Shown in pieces: positions 17,747-24,851 of a DNA stretch of 64,000 nucleotides; the stretch's first letter is position 1, and every line of letters starts with the position of its first letter. The position numbers and the translations under genes are program-made. Below the pieces are notes generated by a model that saw nothing but the letters and a program-made list of their open reading frames with translations, was not told the DNA's origin and searched no databases. Origin of the DNA: Sedimenticola hydrogenitrophicus (lineage in GTDB: Bacteria; Pseudomonadota; Gammaproteobacteria; Chromatiales; Chromatiaceae); the NCBI RefSeq assembly GCF_029017505.1, contig NZ_JAQGEI010000015.1, positions 1-64,000 on the forward strand, read 5' to 3'.

Positions 17747-17762
17747 TGGCACGGGGTTTGTA
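17747..17762 (+). promoter_or_regulatory. sigma-54-type -24/-12 promoter
   Basis: TGGCACG at 17747-17753, 4 bases, then TTGTA at 17758-17762. This matches the TGGCACG-N4-TTGC pattern except T for C in the -12 dinucleotide, and the GG-to-GT spacing is the required 10 bases. It sits 40 bases before the start codon of the EB_dh-type cytochrome gene and just downstream of an NtrC-family regulator gene. Confidence 0.7.
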
Positions 17763-17802
17763 ACGCCTCTACCGTGCCTATCGCACTCTTGGAGGAGAGT
17801 AA

Positions 17803-19128
17803 ATGAACAAAACCAGAACCCTGACCACCCTGATCGGCGCCCTGCTGGCCAGCGGCTCCGCGGTCGCCACCGATCTGCAATCCGTCGACTGGTCATCGAT
17901 TCCGAGTACCGAGCTCACGCTGTTCTATCCCGGCCAGTCGTCCTATGAGTGGATCGTGAATGAAAAGCACGGCCCCGGCGCCACCGAAACCCGCGCCGGC
18001 AAGACCTGTCTCGACTGCCACGCCGAGGAGGAGGCCGATATCGGTAACCTCATCGTCAGCGGCGAGAAGCTGGAACCGACACCCATCCCCGGCAAGGCCG
18101 GTTCGCTCAAGGTGAAGGTCCAGGCCGCCTTCGACCAGGAGTACCTCTACCTGAAGGCGGTGTGGGCGGCCAGGGAGGCCGGCCAGTATCACGACTACAT
18201 CGTCTACAGGGACGGCAAGTGGGAGAAAACCGGCAGCCACCGGGTGAGCGGGAAGGTCGCCGCGGGCGTGGAGCCGCCGATCTACGAGGACCGCTTCACC
18301 GTCATGCTGGGCGATGGCAGGGGGGTGCCGGAGTTCAATCAGGTCGGCTGCTGGGCCACCTGCCACAACGACATGCGCTTCATGCCCGACCACCCCGACA
18401 AGGAGGCGGTGGAGACCCACCCGGTGCTGGGCAAGGGGGGGTTGAAGAAGCATGACATCCGTAAATACCTGCTCAACTCCCGCACCGCGTCCGACCGGAC
18501 CGGCGGCTGGAACAACACCAAGTCCAGGGAAGAGATCGCCTCGCTGCGCAACAGCGGCGGGTTCCTGGATCTCTGGCAGTGGCGTGCGCACCGCTCCAAC
18601 CCGGTGGGCATGGCCGATGACGGTTTCGTCGCCGAGTACCGCCTGTTCGACGCCGGCAAGAAGATGTTCTCCGACAACTGGGACAAGCAGACCAACCAGC
18701 CCAGGTACATGTTCGACCCGGCCGGCAACGGCGGCAAGCCGCACCTGACCACGGCCGACCTGAAGCAGGCGACACCCGGCTTCTACCTGGGTGATACCAA
18801 CAAGGTCGCCTACGATCCCGGCTACGCCTGGAAGAACGGTGACGTGCTGGTACGCCGGGTGGTTACCGGCAAGGTCGAAGGCAGCGCCGGCGACAACAAC
18901 GACGTGCACGGCAGCCATGCCGGCGGCAAGTGGACCCTGGTGTGGAAACGCAAACTGGATACCGGCAACGCGGCGGACGATGTGGCCATGAAACCGGGCC
19001 AGAGCTACCCCATCGGGCTGGCGGTACATGACGACCACGTGACCGCTCGCTTCCACTATGTGAGCTTCCCGATGAAGCTGGGGCTGGGCAACGGAGAGGG
19101 AGAGATCAATGCCGTCGAGATCAAATGA
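17803..19128 (+). CDS. periplasmic ethylbenzene-dehydrogenase-related haem protein
   Basis: 441 residues with a signal peptide (MNKTRTLTTLIGALLASGSAVA). One CxxCH motif (TCLDCHAEEE, near residue 69) is followed by an EB_dh/cytochrome c-552-DMSO-reductase-type haem-binding beta domain (residues about 95-440), with VQAAFDQEYLYLKAVW, DRFTVMLGDG and the unusual GCWATCHNDMRFM, a CX3CH sequence. LAVHDDHVTARFHYVSFPMKLGL closes the domain. Such proteins carry b or c haem and pass electrons in the periplasm. The ribosome site is GGAGGAGAG. It is first in a sigma-54-type operon with the NapC-like tetrahaem protein, which it overlaps by 20 bases. Confidence 0.85.
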   Translation: MNKTRTLTTLIGALLASGSAVATDLQSVDWSSIPSTELTLFYPGQSSYEWIVNEKHGPGATETRAGKTCLDCHAEEEADIGNLIVSGEKLEPTPIPGKAGSLKVKVQAAFDQEYLYLKAVWAAREAGQYHDYIVYRDGKWEKTGSHRVSGKVAAGVEPPIYEDRFTVMLGDGRGVPEFNQVGCWATCHNDMRFMPDHPDKEAVETHPVLGKGGLKKHDIRKYLLNSRTASDRTGGWNNTKSREEIASLRNSGGFLDLWQWRAHRSNPVGMADDGFVAEYRLFDAGKKMFSDNWDKQTNQPRYMFDPAGNGGKPHLTTADLKQATPGFYLGDTNKVAYDPGYAWKNGDVLVRRVVTGKVEGSAGDNNDVHGSHAGGKWTLVWKRKLDTGNAADDVAMKPGQSYPIGLAVHDDHVTARFHYVSFPMKLGLGNGEGEINAVEIK

Positions 19129-19786
19129 TCCGGCGAAAAAGGAGGGACGGGGGCGCGCCCTGTGGCGCGCCCTCCACGACTTTTTCGAGAAGCCGCTGAA
19201 CGGCCTGCTGGCCGGCGTTGTGGTTGCCGCCGTGCTGAGCCTATCGTTCGTGGTGGCGGAGGAGCTGAACGTCCGCGCCTCATCCACCGAGTTCTGTATC
19301 TCCTGCCACTCCATGGGGGCCTACGTCTATGAGGAGTTCAAGCAGTCGAAACACTACAACACCGCCAGCGGGGTGCGCCCCCAGTGCGGCGACTGCCACG
19401 TCTCCAAGCGCTTCTGGCCGGCGGTGTGGGACCATATCATGGGTACCGAGGATCTGATCGGCGAATACTCCCACGACTGGAGCCGGCCCGAGGTGTTCGA
19501 GGAGAAGCGTCCGGCGATGGCGGAGAAGGTGCGCATGCAGATGCTCAACAACGACAGCAAGAACTGCCGCGAGTGTCATGTCTGGGAAGCGGTGCAACCC
19601 AAACGCAAACGTGGCCAGCGGGCGCACAAGGCGGCCATCGAGGAGGGCAAGACCTGCATCGCCTGCCACTATAACCTGGTGCATAAAAAGGTACCGCTGT
19701 CCGACACCTTCAAACAGGCGGTGGACCAGTACGGCAAGCCGGGCAAGGGCCTGTCGTCGGGCGTAGCGCAGACAGGAGACTCTTAG
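19109..19786 (+). CDS. NapC/NirT-family tetrahaem cytochrome c
   Basis: 225 residues. An N-terminal membrane anchor (LLAGVVVAAVLSLSFVV, about 33-50) precedes four CxxCH motifs: CISCHSMG, CGDCHVSK, CRECHVW and CIACHYN. The layout is that of NapC/NirT/TorC quinol dehydrogenases, which take electrons from the quinol pool and pass them to periplasmic reductases. The strong ribosome site GGAGAGGGAGAG lies inside the end of the preceding gene, so translation is coupled. The natural partner is the EB_dh-type protein just upstream. No terminal reductase subunit is nearby, so the final acceptor is unknown. Confidence 0.9.
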   Translation: MPSRSNDPAKKEGRGRALWRALHDFFEKPLNGLLAGVVVAAVLSLSFVVAEELNVRASSTEFCISCHSMGAYVYEEFKQSKHYNTASGVRPQCGDCHVSKRFWPAVWDHIMGTEDLIGEYSHDWSRPEVFEEKRPAMAEKVRMQMLNNDSKNCRECHVWEAVQPKRKRGQRAHKAAIEEGKTCIACHYNLVHKKVPLSDTFKQAVDQYGKPGKGLSSGVAQTGDS

Positions 19787-19798
19787 TCTGGTGGAGGG

Positions 19799-19821
19799 GT
19801 GGGCACGCCTTTTGTGCCCAC
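19799..19821. terminator. hairpin after cytochrome operon
   Basis: GTGGGCAC and GTGCCCAC (8 bp) flank the loop GCCTTTT, 13 bases after the NapC-like stop. There is no T-run after the stem, so it may be a transcript-stabilising hairpin or a weak terminator. Confidence 0.4.
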
Positions 19822-20167
19822 TGGACCGAACCGGCACAGAATCAACGATTGATCAAGGATATTCCGATATCGGCAAGTCTATAGGCAGGCCATCGAAACA
19901 GGCTACAAACTACCTGACAAAACCGCCTGGCAATCCGCCACGCACCAACCATCGGACAATCGGCGCCGATCAGGCCCCCGCCAGGGGCGCCGCAACTATT
20001 CCCACCTATAATTCCACACCAACGGCCAGACCGTCGACAAGCGTCGATCCGGGTGAGCCAGGATTGTTTTTCGCCCAAAACCAGTAATCGGTTAAATCAT
20101 TCGTCCGAACTGCCGCTAGTACTAGCTACGGTACAACCGATGAGATCCACCCAGGGGACCGAACCAA
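19822..20167. other. intergenic stretch without recognised gene
   Basis: About 350 bases between the cytochrome operon hairpin and the GGDEF/EAL gene. Open frames here have no ribosome site and an unusual composition. A CTAGTACTAG palindrome lies near 20115. It presumably holds the promoter of the downstream regulator, but no clear -35/-10 pair is seen. Confidence 0.35.
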
Positions 20168-21919
20168 GTGACTGAACGCATTCTGCTGGTAGATGACGAG
20201 CCCTTCATTCTCTCCGGTTACCGCCGTGGCCTGGGCCGGCAGTTCACGATCGACACCGCCACCAGCGGTGCCGAGGCCCTGGCGCTGTTCGACGCGGCCG
20301 GCGACGAACCCTACGCGGTGGTGGTTTCGGACATGCGGATGCCGGAGATGGACGGGGTGACGCTGTTCAAACGCCTGGCCATCGCCCACCCCAATGCCAT
20401 CCGCATCATGCTGACCGGCGATTCCGACCAGCAGACCGCCATGGATGCCGTCAATCAGGGGCATGTGTTCAAATTCCTCGCCAAACCCTGCGCCGTCGCG
20501 GATCTCAAGGCAGCGCTGGAGGAGGCGCAGGCACTGTATCGTGAGGAACGCCGGCGCGACGCCGCGGCACGGAAGGACGCGATCGAGGTGCAGCACCTCA
20601 GCGCCCGGCTTTCTCACCAGTCACGCCACGACATCCTGACCGGACTGGCCAACCGCCACGCCTTTGAACTGCGCCTGGCAAACTCCCTGGAAGCGGCCCG
20701 GCAGGAGGGGCGCCAGCACGTCTTCTGCTTTATCGATGTCGACCATTTCCACCGCATCAACGACGCCTGCGGCCATACCGCCGGGGATGAGCTGCTGCGG
20801 CAAGTGGGGGGGCTGCTGTCGCAACAGCGGCGTAGCGGCGATCTGGCGGCGCGCCTGGGCAGTGACCAGTTCGGCCTGATCCTGAGCGACTGCAGTCTGG
20901 ATGACGGCCGGCAGATTATCCAGCAGCTGCACCAGCAGATGAAACAGTTCGTGTTCCGCTGGGAGGCGGGCAGTTATGACCTGAGTGTCAGTATCGGCCT
21001 GGTGCCGGTCACCCGTGAGAGCGACAGCGTGGCCGCCCTGTTCAGCGCCGCCGAGACCGCCTGCAACGTGGCCAAGGATCAGGGCAGAAACCGTATCCAC
21101 ATAGGTGACGCCCAGGATGCCCAGCTGACCCGGCGCCTCACCGAGATCCAGTGGATCAGCCGCATCAACAAGGCCCTCGGCGAAAATCGTTTCCACCTCT
21201 ACTACCAGACCATCGAACCAATCAACCCGGTGGAGAGCGAGGGGGAACACTACGAGATCCTGCTGCGCATGGAGGGGGATGACGGGCAGATCATCCCGCC
21301 GGGCGAGTTTCTGCCGGCGGCGGAACATTACCACTTGTCACCGCAGATCGACCGCTGGGTGATCCGCAACACCATCGGCTGGCTCGATGACCATCCGGAT
21401 CAGCTGCAGGCCCTGTCGCTCTGCTCCATCAACCTCTCCGGGCTCTCGATCGGCGATGAGGAGATGTTGGGGTTCATCCAGGAGACCCTGGGGAATTCCG
21501 CGGTCCCGCCGGGCAAGATCTGTTTCGAGGTGACCGAGACGGCGGCCATCGCCCACCTGGATGCGGCGGTCAATTTCATGCAGACCCTGAAGGCGACCGG
21601 CATCCGTTTCTCCCTGGATGACTTCGGTACCGGCCTCTCCTCCTTCGCCTACCTGCGCACCCTGCCGGTGGATTTTCTCAAGATCGACGGCATGTTCGTG
21701 CGCCATATCGACCGCAATATCATCGACTGGACCCTGGTCAAGTCGATCAACGACATGGGCCAGATCATGGGCAAGCAGACCATCGCCGAGTTCGTGGAGA
21801 ATGAGGACATCTACAACCAGCTGCACGAGATCGGCGCCAACTATGCCCAGGGCTATCTGCTGAGCAGGCCGAGCCCGCTGTGCGACAAGGGGATACTGGT
21901 GCTGGAGCAAGAGTCGTAA
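20168..21919 (+). CDS. response regulator with degenerate GGDEF and EAL domains
   Basis: 583 residues. Receiver 1-120 (LLVDDEP, SDMRMPEMDG, FLAKPC). GGDEF domain about 150-310, whose active-site motif reads GSDQF near residue 231 in place of GGDEF, so diguanylate cyclase activity is probably lost. EAL domain about 325-575 with EIL near residue 363, and N (SINLSG), E (EVTET), DDFGTG, K (FLKIDG), E (IAEFVEN) and Q (YAQGYLL) retained, consistent with c-di-GMP phosphodiesterase activity. The GTG start at 20168 follows AGGGGA. It is the first member of a regulator cluster sharing closely related receivers. Confidence 0.9.
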   Translation: MTERILLVDDEPFILSGYRRGLGRQFTIDTATSGAEALALFDAAGDEPYAVVVSDMRMPEMDGVTLFKRLAIAHPNAIRIMLTGDSDQQTAMDAVNQGHVFKFLAKPCAVADLKAALEEAQALYREERRRDAAARKDAIEVQHLSARLSHQSRHDILTGLANRHAFELRLANSLEAARQEGRQHVFCFIDVDHFHRINDACGHTAGDELLRQVGGLLSQQRRSGDLAARLGSDQFGLILSDCSLDDGRQIIQQLHQQMKQFVFRWEAGSYDLSVSIGLVPVTRESDSVAALFSAAETACNVAKDQGRNRIHIGDAQDAQLTRRLTEIQWISRINKALGENRFHLYYQTIEPINPVESEGEHYEILLRMEGDDGQIIPPGEFLPAAEHYHLSPQIDRWVIRNTIGWLDDHPDQLQALSLCSINLSGLSIGDEEMLGFIQETLGNSAVPPGKICFEVTETAAIAHLDAAVNFMQTLKATGIRFSLDDFGTGLSSFAYLRTLPVDFLKIDGMFVRHIDRNIIDWTLVKSINDMGQIMGKQTIAEFVENEDIYNQLHEIGANYAQGYLLSRPSPLCDKGILVLEQES

Positions 21920-21935
21920 GGGCCGCGGAAAATCT

Positions 21936-22125
21936 GTAGGATGCGGTGAGTAAAACGAACCGCATCATCAAGGCGGATGGGTGGAGCGCCCCCTCCCATG
22001 TGGTGTCTACCGGCACTTTCCAGGCGCGTAACCCATCATGTCCCCAGACCCGAAGATGGGTTACGGCGCCACCGGTCGCCGTGGATACCTCCAACAACGG
22101 CGCCGCGCGCCTCCACCCATCCTAC
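21936..22125. repeat. composite palindromic repeat
   Basis: GTAGGATG (21936) pairs with CATCCTAC (22118-22125). Inner arms GGATGGGTGGAGCGCC and GGCGCC...CCTCCACCCATC, plus a GTAACCCATC / GATGGGTTAC pair, nest inside. It fills the space between the convergent GGDEF-EAL and HD-GYP-like genes and may act as a bidirectional stop. Confidence 0.65.
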
Positions 22126-22141
22126 TCACTATGGCGCGGAG

Positions 22142-23299
22142 TCAGGTCTCCGCCGGCATGGCGATCTTGATCGGCTCCTTGACCCGGTGCACGTCGTGAT
22201 AATTCACCAGCCGCTGGATCATGGTCTCGGTCAGCTTCTGTCCCGCGGTGATCAGGGTAAGGCCTTCCACCGTCTCCACCGGGTTGATCAGCACCGCGCC
22301 CGGCGTAAGGGCGCCGACCGCCACGTGAATCGGTGGCAGCAGCTTCTCCTCCTCTTCCGCCGCCATGAAGAACCAGCCCACCGTCTGCAGCACCTTGGGA
22401 TCATAGCGCCCGGGGTGGCCGCCCATCTGTTTCAGCGAGGCACTGGTGGCGATGCCCTTCTCCTCCTGCACCAACAGCTCATGCAGCACCTTCAGAATCC
22501 GGCTCTCCAGCGGGATCTCGTCACCGCCCAGGGTATCCTTGGGAAAGCCGCTGCCGTCAAAATTCTTGCGCTGGTAGAGAATGATCCGGGCGACCCGTTC
22601 CAGGCGCGGGATATTGGCCAGCAGGTTGCTGCTGGTCTCGGGCAGCCGCTCGATCACCAGCTGTTCCGCCGGCCCCAGGGGCTTGGAGGCGCGCACCTTG
22701 GCCAGGGTCTGGGGCGGCAGGGTGACGTAGGCGATCTTGGAGAGCATGGCCGCCATCTCGATGTCCCAGGTGGACATCAGGCGCATGGCGCGGGCGATCT
22801 CCCGCGCCGTCTCGCGCAACTCGGTCAGTTTGCCGAAGGTCTCCGGGGCCACCATGGAGAGGATGTCGGTGAGCAGCTTGATGGAGCCGTTGACCGTGCC
22901 CTCCAGCAGCTCCTGTTCGGCCTTGATCAGGCGATACTGTTGCAGGGCCGCCTCCACGTTCTCCACCAGCAGGGAGAGTGGACAAGGCTTGTTCATGAAG
23001 CGGAACACCGCCCCCTGGTTCACCGCATCGATGGCGGTCTGCTGGTCGGCATTACCGGTGAGCATCAGCCGCACGCTGTTTGGCGACAGCTCTCGGGCCT
23101 GGCGCAGAAACTCGACCCCATCCATCTCCGGCATGCGCATGTCGGAGACGATCACGGCGAACTCCTCGCTCCCCTTGATCAGCTCCAGCGCCTCGGTGCC
23201 GCTCAGGGCGGTGGCGACCACATACTGTTTTCTGAGCTGGCGCTTGATGGCGCTGAGGATGTTCTCCTCATCATCGACAAACAGGACCCGCGCCGCCAT
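22142..23299 (-). CDS. RpfG-like response regulator with degenerate HD-GYP domain
   Basis: 385 residues. Receiver 1-120 (VLFVDDEENIL, SDMRMPEMDG, FMNKPC), then an all-helical domain with the HD-GYP-type signature NFDGSGFP near residue 245. The metal-binding HD is missing: the expected position reads MLSKIAYV, with no HD pair. The usual HHE before the GYP region reads YQRKN. It probably lacks phosphodiesterase activity and works as a c-di-GMP-binding or scaffolding output. The ATG at 23299 overlaps the upstream HDOD stop (TGATG) with GGAGG nearby, so translation is coupled to that gene. Confidence 0.82.
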   Translation of the reverse strand: MAARVLFVDDEENILSAIKRQLRKQYVVATALSGTEALELIKGSEEFAVIVSDMRMPEMDGVEFLRQARELSPNSVRLMLTGNADQQTAIDAVNQGAVFRFMNKPCPLSLLVENVEAALQQYRLIKAEQELLEGTVNGSIKLLTDILSMVAPETFGKLTELRETAREIARAMRLMSTWDIEMAAMLSKIAYVTLPPQTLAKVRASKPLGPAEQLVIERLPETSSNLLANIPRLERVARIILYQRKNFDGSGFPKDTLGGDEIPLESRILKVLHELLVQEEKGIATSASLKQMGGHPGRYDPKVLQTVGWFFMAAEEEEKLLPPIHVAVGALTPGAVLINPVETVEGLTLITAGQKLTETMIQRLVNYHDVHRVKEPIKIAMPAET

Positions 23300-24510
23300 C
23301 AGCCGGCCTCCGTCAGCTGTCTGTGGTAGATTTCGCGCCACTCATCCAGCCGGTCCGCCACCCCGGAAGCCTCCAGGTAGGCCATGTCCAGCCCGGCGGG
23401 GATGACCGCCGCATCGCTGGAGTTGACCGAGGTAATGGCGTCCGCCACGTGCACCGCCAACAGCGGGGAGAACCCGAAATGCTCGGACAGTTGCGGCTCG
23501 TGGTGATAGGCCACCGCCTCCACCAAGCTGTCCGGCAACGCCCACAGGCCGAGCAGGTAGGCGCCGACCCGCCCATGGTCGACGCGGAACACCGCCCGTT
23601 CCGCCTCCAGCAGCTCGGCCTTGCAGTCATTCACCTGGTCAAAGAACTGCTGGTATTCGTTTGGCAGGCTCTGCACCAGGATCAGCTTGCCGATATCATG
23701 CAGCAGCCCCGCCAGCAGGGAGTCCTCCACCACCTGTTTCTCGGCCCCCACGGATTCGGCGATCGCCCGGGCCAGCCGCGACACCTGCAGGCTGTGACGA
23801 TGCAGCGCCTCCAGGGTGAAGCCGCCGACGTTCAAGGTCTTGGGATCGAACTGCATGAAGACCCCCGCCGACAGCACCAGCCCGCGCAGCGTCTCGGTAC
23901 CCAGCATGGTGGCCGCCTGCACCGGATTGGAGATGTGATGGCCGACCCCGAAGAAGGCCGAATTGACCATCTGCAGGATCTTCGAGACCATGGCCGGATC
24001 CTGGCCGATCACCTCGCCCACCCGCTGCACCGACACCCGGTCGGCGTTGAGCAGATTGGTCAGCTCCACATAGAGCTTCGGCAGGGTCGGCAACGAGCGG
24101 ATCTGCGACACCAGCGCCTGCATGCGCTCATCCGCCACCAGCGATTTCAGCTTGAGGGAACGGATGATGACCTGCCTGATCACATCGGCATCGCAGGGCT
24201 TGGAGAGGAACTGGTGGGCGTAGGGCACCGCCTTGAGAATCAGCGCCTCGTCCGAATGGCCGGACAGGACCAGGCGGATCATATCCGGGTAGCTGTCCGA
24301 GAGCCGCTCCAGCAGTTCCGCCCCGTTCATCCCCGGCATGCGCATATCCGACACCACCACATCAAAGTGATTCTCGGCGGCAAGCTGGAGGGCCTCCTCA
24401 GCGGAGGCGGCGAAGGCCATCTCCCAGACATCGCGCTGGCTGCGTAAGGATCTTTTCAGGCCGTCCAGCAGGTGCTGTTCATCGTCCACAAAGAGAATCC
24501 TGCTTTTCAT
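23299..24510 (-). CDS. response regulator with HDOD domain
   Basis: 403 residues. Receiver 1-120 (ILFVDDEQHLL, SDMRMPGMNG, FLSKPC) followed by an HDOD domain about 140-340: IRSLPTLPKLYVELTNLL, VGEVIGQDPAMVSKILQMVNSAFFG and SLLAGLLHDIGKLIL, where HD is retained, plus AYHHEP. HDOD proteins act as scaffolds in signalling, often with c-di-GMP proteins. The start at 24510 has AAGGA upstream; a longer frame upstream belongs to the kinase remnant region. It is translationally coupled to the HD-GYP-like gene and probably receives phosphate from the GAF-PAS kinase encoded just upstream. Confidence 0.88.
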   Translation of the reverse strand: MKSRILFVDDEQHLLDGLKRSLRSQRDVWEMAFAASAEEALQLAAENHFDVVVSDMRMPGMNGAELLERLSDSYPDMIRLVLSGHSDEALILKAVPYAHQFLSKPCDADVIRQVIIRSLKLKSLVADERMQALVSQIRSLPTLPKLYVELTNLLNADRVSVQRVGEVIGQDPAMVSKILQMVNSAFFGVGHHISNPVQAATMLGTETLRGLVLSAGVFMQFDPKTLNVGGFTLEALHRHSLQVSRLARAIAESVGAEKQVVEDSLLAGLLHDIGKLILVQSLPNEYQQFFDQVNDCKAELLEAERAVFRVDHGRVGAYLLGLWALPDSLVEAVAYHHEPQLSEHFGFSPLLAVHVADAITSVNSSDAAVIPAGLDMAYLEASGVADRLDEWREIYHRQLTEAG

Positions 24511-24511
24511 T

Positions 24512-24799
24512 TCACTGTTCCTTGTCCTTGTCCTGGCCACTCCACTTGCCCACCTCCTTGGTGGTGTACAAGGGGTCAAATACCTTGGTGATAATGTCAT
24601 CGGCTATGCCCGCGCCGTTATCGGCAATAATCACCTCCAGCCACTCCGCCCGCCGCCGGGTAGCGATGCCGAGCAACTCCCGGGCCGCATCAGACCGGGC
24701 TATGCTGTCACTTATAGCATGGGCGGCGTTGACAATCATATTCAGGAACACCTGATTGAGTCCCTGCGCATAACCCGGCGTGCCGTCCGTGCCACCCTG
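24512..24799 (-). pseudogene. histidine-kinase HATPase fragment
   Basis: The frame encodes a stretch homologous to the catalytic domain of the neighbouring kinase: GLNQVFLNMIVNAAHAI (N box) and IIADNGAGIADDIITKVFDPLYTTKEVGKWSGQ. After GQ it falls apart (DKDKEQ, stop at 24512), and upstream it is closed by a TGA at 24802. The HisKA part and the G2 box are missing. The neighbour has QVFLNLIVNAAHAI and GRIFDPFFTTKAVGKGTGQ in the same places, so this looks like a decayed duplicate or recombination remnant lying between kinase and regulator. Confidence 0.75.
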
Positions 24800-24851
24800 T
24801 CAGCCAATTTTCAGCACCTGCTCAAACACCCGGCCCGCCACGTCCGGCCGC

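Noticed and set aside
19791-20087. 98-codon plus-strand frame after the cytochrome operon
   Set aside because: No ribosome site, composition unlike neighbouring genes, and it starts inside the hairpin after the NapC-like gene.
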